From JAAEQG01 sp043803085 (GTDB lineage Bacteria; Planctomycetota; Phycisphaerae; UBA1845), in contig JAZDKM010000457.1 in assembly GCA_043803085.1 (NCBI GenBank), positions 1-10,598 on the forward strand: 10,598 bases of DNA, written 5' to 3'. Positions within the stretch are counted from its first letter, which is position 1. Every line of letters begins with the position of its first letter. The translations under genes were made by a program, and so were the position numbers. Below, piece after piece: positions 6,669-10,598 of this stretch. The notes beneath the pieces are model-generated. The model made no database searches, was not told where the DNA came from, and worked only from the letters and a program-made list of their open reading frames with translations.

Positions 6669-8560
6669 AGGCAATCATGACGACCGGGCTGTTTTTGATG
6701 GGTCTGGTTGTTTTGGCCAATCTGGCGGGAGGTGCGGAAATGACGGGTGATTTCTACGTGGCACCGGACGGCAACGATGCCAGTCCCGGCACGAAGGACA
6801 AGCCCTTTGCGACGCTGGAGCGCGCCCGCGACGCGGTGCGGACGCTCAAGAAGGACAAGCCCATCACCGTATTTGTTCGCGGGGGAACGTACTACCTCAA
6901 GCAGCCTCTCCTCTTCGGCCCGGAGGATTCGGGGACGGAGAAATTCTCCATCACCTATGCGGCCGCGCCCGGCGAGAAGCCGGTCTTGAGCGGTGGCCGA
7001 CGGATCACCGGTTGGAAGAAGGGCGAAAACAATCTGTGGACAGTGGAACTGCCCGAGGTCAAGGCCGGCAAGTGGTATTTCCGCCAGCTCTTCGTGAACG
7101 GCCGGCGGGCGGTGCGGGCGCGGTCGCCCAACGACGGCTTCTTCCGTGTGGTCAAGGCGGGTCCCGACAACCGGACCAGCTTCACGTTCAAGAAGGGCGA
7201 CCTGCGGGCATTCCGGAACATCGAGGACGCCGAGATCGTCTTCCTGCACGACTGGTCCGTCTCTCGCGTGCGCCTCAAGGCGGTGGACGAGACGACAAAT
7301 ACGCTGACGCTGGCCGATCCGATCGGCCACTCCGGCGCGGGGTACTACGCGATCGCCGGCTTCGGGCCCAACCCACGCTACGCCGTCGAGAACGCGCCGG
7401 AGTTGCTGGACTCGCCCGGGGAGTGGTATCTGGACCGCAAGGCCGGGGCCCTAAGCTACTGGCCGTTGGCCGGGGAGGACCCGGCCAGGGCCGAGGCCGT
7501 CGCGCCCGTCCTGGAACTGCTCTTGAGCGTCCGGGGCGAGGCGGCCAAGGGCCGGCGGGTCGAGGGGCTGCGCTTCGTCGGCCTGAGCTTTGCGCACTGC
7601 GAGTTCCCTCTGCCGGAGCACGGCTACGCCGAGGGCCAGGCCGGGTTCTACGAGGTCCGCCCGAACCCGGACAAGAGCCAGGGCTGGGGGCGGCTGCGCA
7701 ACCCTGCGGCGGTGGTCCTGGAAAACGCCGCCGGCTGCGCGCTGGAGGACTGCGCGGTTTACGGCGCGGGCGGCTCGGGGATCAGCCTGCAGGGGGCCTG
7801 CGAGAACAACCGCGTGACCGGCTGCCGCGTGCACGACGTCGGCGGCAACGGCATCATGGTGGGCGAGACCGCGAACAAACCAGAACACCTCGCCAAGGAC
7901 AATGCCGTATCTAATAACTACGTCCACCACTGCGCCGTTCTCGGCCACGGCTGCGTGGGCGTGTGGGCGGGGCTCACCGAGGGCACGGTCATCGCCCACA
8001 ACGAAATCTGCGACCTGCCCTACACCGGCGTCTCGGTCGGCTGGCAGTGGGACGTGAAGCCCACCCAGTGCCAGGGGAACGTCGTGGAGTTCAACCACAT
8101 CCACCGGGTGATGCAGATGCTCTCGGACGGCGGGGGCATTTACACGCTGGGGCGCCAGCCGGGGACGGTCCTGCGCGGGAACCTGATCCATGACATCCCG
8201 GTCAACGCCGGCTGCTCGGGGAGCAACGGGATGTTCCTGGATGAGGGCTCCTCCGAGTTCCTGGTCGAGGGCAACACCATCTACGGCGTGGCTAGGAGCA
8301 GCATCCGTTTCCACAAGGCGACCGGGCTGACCATCCGCAAGAATCACCTGTTCACGTCCAACAAAGGGCCGTTCAAGTTCAACTCTTGCCAGAAGGAGGC
8401 CATGACTTTCGAGGACAACGCCGTCCAAGCCATGCCCCGGCTTTCGGCGCGGGAGGAGGGTAAGGCCGGGGTTGGCTCGGAGCCCGATGCCATCGCCAAG
8501 GCCCGGGCCGCCGCCGGGCTGGAGCCCGCCTACAGGGAGAGGCTTCTTGGAGGCAGATAG
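6665..8560 (+). CDS. Secreted right-handed beta-helix protein 3 (GH141-like candidate)
   Basis: The product is 631 aa. A Lys-containing N-terminus and a hydrophobic core end in AGGA (21-24), a signal peptidase I-type site with no lipobox. The mature part begins 'DFYVAPDGNDASPGTKDKPF' then 'ATLERARDAVR', close to the matching stretch of the paralog upstream. GEWYLDRKAG is at 252-261, and beta-helix repeats fill about 290-590 with NN/N-x-I turns. Asp488 (SDGGGIY) and Asp526 (FLDEGSS) are the counterparts of the acid pairs in the other two proteins. Length fits the GH141-like beta-helix family, which I recall as including a pectin-acting alpha-L-fucosidase; other beta-helix hydrolases or lyases remain possible. 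A modest Shine-Dalgarno (GAAGGGA) precedes the ATG. It likely belongs to the same operon as the two upstream genes despite the 131-bp gap, since I see no convincing terminator or promoter there. Confidence 0.88.
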   Translation: MKAIMTTGLFLMGLVVLANLAGGAEMTGDFYVAPDGNDASPGTKDKPFATLERARDAVRTLKKDKPITVFVRGGTYYLKQPLLFGPEDSGTEKFSITYAAAPGEKPVLSGGRRITGWKKGENNLWTVELPEVKAGKWYFRQLFVNGRRAVRARSPNDGFFRVVKAGPDNRTSFTFKKGDLRAFRNIEDAEIVFLHDWSVSRVRLKAVDETTNTLTLADPIGHSGAGYYAIAGFGPNPRYAVENAPELLDSPGEWYLDRKAGALSYWPLAGEDPARAEAVAPVLELLLSVRGEAAKGRRVEGLRFVGLSFAHCEFPLPEHGYAEGQAGFYEVRPNPDKSQGWGRLRNPAAVVLENAAGCALEDCAVYGAGGSGISLQGACENNRVTGCRVHDVGGNGIMVGETANKPEHLAKDNAVSNNYVHHCAVLGHGCVGVWAGLTEGTVIAHNEICDLPYTGVSVGWQWDVKPTQCQGNVVEFNHIHRVMQMLSDGGGIYTLGRQPGTVLRGNLIHDIPVNAGCSGSNGMFLDEGSSEFLVEGNTIYGVARSSIRFHKATGLTIRKNHLFTSNKGPFKFNSCQKEAMTFEDNAVQAMPRLSAREEGKAGVGSEPDAIAKARAAAGLEPAYRERLLGGR

Positions 8561-8615
8561 GCCGGATCAACGATACGCGCCTGGTCTGTCCCGGGAACAA
8601 AGCCATAAAGTAAGA

Positions 8616-8644
8616 TTGACATTTCGGGGCCCATGACATACAAT
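8616..8644 (+). promoter_or_regulatory. Strong sigma70-like promoter before the GH123-like gene
   Basis: TTGACA (8616-8621, 6/6) and TACAAT (8639-8644, 5/6) are separated by exactly 17 bp. Transcription would start near 8651, giving a leader of about 46 nt. TGACA recurs at 8617, 8634 and 8644 through and just past the promoter. The CCAAAMCGTCCAT repeats found before gene 1 are not present here, so this gene may be controlled separately. Confidence 0.72.
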
Positions 8645-8682
8645 GACAAGTGTGCTTTGGGGCTCTTTCGGGATTCGATTTG

Positions 8683-8689
8683 AAGGAGG
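8683..8689 (+). promoter_or_regulatory. Consensus Shine-Dalgarno deciding the start at 8697
   Basis: AAGGAGG lies 7 nt before the ATG at 8697. An ATG at 8690 overlaps the end of this site in another frame and is too close to be used; a second in-frame ATG follows at 8700. Confidence 0.85.
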
Positions 8690-8696
8690 ATGGCCG

Positions 8697-10598
8697 ATGA
8701 TGACGTTCAAGCGGCCGGGCGGGATTGTGATGGGGCTTGCCGTGTTGGCTGCGGGGACCGTGGCCCACGCGCCGGCGACCGGCGCGGAGGCCGCGCCTGT
8801 GTCGGCATCCGGCGGGACCGTGATTTTGTGCAACGACAGCTACCTTCGCGGATTTCTGGTTTTCCGGACGCCCGTCCAGATCTCGAAGGACGGGCAAATC
8901 AGCACGGCCCCGGATCCGGCCGCCAAGGAACCCCGGCCTCTCACCGATTTCCAGTCGCCTCTGCCGCCGGCGGACTGGATGAAGCCGGAATTCGACGATT
9001 CCACCTGGGAGCGCCGGCGCGCGCCGGTGGAACTGGCGCCGGCGTGGCAAGGGGGTACCGCCTCCCTGCATTCGGTCACGGTCAACTCCATCATCTGCCT
9101 GCGCTGGAAGTTCGTCGTGGACGAGCCCGCCAAGGTCCAGGATCTCAAACTCTCCCTGGAATACGTCGGCGGCCTGGCGGTCTACGTCAACGGCCGGGAG
9201 ATCAAGCGCGCCCACCTGCCGGAGGGCGATCTCACGCCCGATACCCTCGCCGAGAAATACCCGGACGACCTCTACTGCGAGCCGGGCAACAAATTCCTGA
9301 GTCAGCCCTGGCCGGGCCAGGCGATCAAGAAGGAACTCATGCCCAACTTCGAGCGCCGCTACCGGAAACTCGCCGACGTGGCCGCTCCATCGAATTGGTT
9401 GAAAAAGGGAACGAACGTCCTGGCCCTGGAAATTCACCGCGCGCCGATCAACGCGACCGTTCTTACGACCGAGCGATTCAAGGAAGGCGCGATGTCCACG
9501 CTATCGGGCATCTGGGCCTACGCGGGGCTGAAGGACTTGAGACTGACCGCCGCAACCGACTCGGCGCTGACGCCCAACGTCACCCGCCCCAAAGGGTTCC
9601 AGGTGTGGAATTGCGCGCCCTTCGATACGATCAATGCCTTCGATTCCGGCGACGGCGGGGATCCGTTGCCGGTTAATGTGTCCGCGCCGAAGAACGGGGT
9701 TTTCTCCGGGCGTCTTGTGGTCAGTTCGGACCAGACCATCAAGGGACTGAATGTCACGGTTTCGGATCTTGCCGCGACTGACGGCGGCGGGAAAATCCCC
9801 GGCTCGGCGGTGCGCGTGCGTTGCGCCGCGCCGGGGATGGCCATCCCTTATTCGCCATGGACGCCCCCGCACCGCTTTGACGGCCTGTTCGACGCCATCC
9901 CGGCGGAGATCCCGGTGATCAAGACATCGCCTCCCCGCGAGGACTACCTGAGCCAGCCGCTCTCCCGGCCGGGCATAACCAGCGGCGCTCTGGCGCCGCT
10001 CTGGCTGACGGTCCGGGTTCCCAGGGACGCCAAGCCCGGCACATACACGGGCACGGTCAGCGTCTCGGCCGACGGGCTCAAGCCCACCACCGTGCCGCTG
10101 CGCGTGACCGTCGCCGACTGGAGCATCCCGGACCCGAAGGATCTCCGGATACTGAACTTCGCCTACCTCTCGGAGGACGCGGTGGCCAAGCACTACGGCG
10201 TGCCGCTGTGGAGCGACAAGCACCTGGAGCTGGTGAGCCGGTCCATGGCGCTGATGGCCGAGGTCAACTCGCGGCAGGTGATCGTGAACATGGCCATCAA
10301 TTTCTACGGCGGCAACAAGGGCGGGGCCGACTGCAGCAACGAGGAATCCATGGTCCGCTGGATCAAGCAGCCGGACGGCGCGTACACGTACGACTTCGCC
10401 ATCTTCGACAAGTACCTGGACATGGTCGCCAAGACCATCGGCAAGCCCTCTCTGCTGCGGGTCAACTGCTGGGGCGAGGCGATGCTCAAGGACGGCAAAC
10501 TGCTCCCGGGAGCGATGGGTAACGAACACAAGCTCCTGTCGGTGAGTCTGCTTGATCCGGCGACGGGCAAGATTGAGCCGATGGAACAACCCTGCCCG
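8697..10598 (+). CDS. Secreted GH123/DUF4091-like protein with N-terminal jelly-roll domain (3' end outside window)
   Basis: The frame is open for 634 codons to the last base, so the protein is truncated by the window. A signal peptide (about 1-25, AHA) is followed, about 85-245, by a galactose-binding-like jelly-roll region of the type found in GH2 and related enzymes: 'DDSTWERRRAPVEL', then 'LEYVGGLAVYVNGREI' and 'WLKKGTNVLALEIHR'. An Ig-like region ends near 475 with 'PLWLTVRVPRDAKPGTYTGT' and 'VPLRVTVADWSIPDP', which is the typical lead-in to the TIM barrel of GH123/DUF4091-type proteins. The barrel seems to begin about 480 ('LRILNFAYLSEDAVAKHYG') and is cut off, so catalytic residues cannot be judged. 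GH123 members are beta-N-acetylgalactosaminidases, but this wider group is mostly uncharacterised, so the substrate is not assigned. It has its own promoter, separate from the beta-helix operon. Confidence 0.8.
   Translation, partial: MMTFKRPGGIVMGLAVLAAGTVAHAPATGAEAAPVSASGGTVILCNDSYLRGFLVFRTPVQISKDGQISTAPDPAAKEPRPLTDFQSPLPPADWMKPEFDDSTWERRRAPVELAPAWQGGTASLHSVTVNSIICLRWKFVVDEPAKVQDLKLSLEYVGGLAVYVNGREIKRAHLPEGDLTPDTLAEKYPDDLYCEPGNKFLSQPWPGQAIKKELMPNFERRYRKLADVAAPSNWLKKGTNVLALEIHRAPINATVLTTERFKEGAMSTLSGIWAYAGLKDLRLTAATDSALTPNVTRPKGFQVWNCAPFDTINAFDSGDGGDPLPVNVSAPKNGVFSGRLVVSSDQTIKGLNVTVSDLAATDGGGKIPGSAVRVRCAAPGMAIPYSPWTPPHRFDGLFDAIPAEIPVIKTSPPREDYLSQPLSRPGITSGALAPLWLTVRVPRDAKPGTYTGTVSVSADGLKPTTVPLRVTVADWSIPDPKDLRILNFAYLSEDAVAKHYGVPLWSDKHLELVSRSMALMAEVNSRQVIVNMAINFYGGNKGGADCSNEESMVRWIKQPDGAYTYDFAIFDKYLDMVAKTIGKPSLLRVNCWGEAMLKDGKLLPGAMGNEHKLLSVSLLDPATGKIEPMEQPCP

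Noticed and set aside
7451..8428. Antisense open frames of 300 codons or more on the minus strand (also 8379-9437, 9501-10589, 3291-4418, 1864-2772)
   Set aside because: They lie wholly or mostly opposite well-supported genes, show no domain signature and have biased low-complexity composition, typical of codon shadows.
8690..9676. A 328-codon plus-strand open frame starting at the ATG at 8690
   Set aside because: Its ATG overlaps the end of the Shine-Dalgarno site, its product has no recognisable domain, and it lies in another frame under the signal-peptide-bearing GH123-like gene that starts at 8697.

Overview
This is a GC-rich (roughly 65%) bacterial accessory region for carbohydrate breakdown. 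It carries an AraC-family regulator and, divergent from it, a run of secreted glycoside-hydrolase-like genes: three tandem right-handed beta-helix paralogs, the second fused to a GH29 alpha-L-fucosidase domain, then a large secreted GH123/DUF4091-like protein that runs off the right edge. The genes use clear Shine-Dalgarno sites and sigma70-like promoters, and no SusC/SusD pair is visible. That, with the stacking of secreted beta-helix hydrolases beside an AraC regulator, suggests a Planctomycetota/Lentisphaerota/Kiritimatiellota-like genome rather than a Bacteroidota PUL. This taxonomic call is inference from style only.

Layout. Positions 1-336 hold the 3' end of a gene with a ParB/sulfiredoxin-fold domain. 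Positions 337-455 are a convergent spacer with two inverted repeats. Positions 456-1310 (minus strand) encode the AraC-family regulator. Positions 1311-1455 are a compact divergent control region: two sigma70-like promoters share one -35 segment, and a 13-bp direct repeat (12/13 identical, 21-bp spacing) abuts it, a geometry classic for AraC-type activators. Positions 1456-3396 (beta-helix protein 1), 3393-6533 (beta-helix protein 2 plus GH29) and 6665-8560 (beta-helix protein 3) lie head to tail, probably as one operon. Genes 1 and 2 overlap by ATGA. The 131-bp gap between genes 2 and 3 contains an in-frame relic of a beta-helix C-terminus that also ends in an ATGA overlap with gene 3. A strong promoter at 8616-8644 precedes the open reading frame starting at 8697.

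Likely joint function. The regulator probably senses a sugar through its N-terminal cupin-like domain and switches on the divergent operon. The exported beta-helix enzymes resemble the GH141-type beta-helix family, whose founding member I recall as an alpha-L-fucosidase acting on pectin. Together with the GH29 domain this points to fucose-containing polysaccharides or glycans. The last gene, with a jelly-roll domain and a GH123-like core, may act on the same or an associated glycan. Substrate assignment is inference.

The most unusual points are the beta-helix/GH29 fusion, the relic after it suggesting how the fusion arose, and the AraC-type operator between divergent promoters. I found no RNA genes, CRISPR arrays or transposases.
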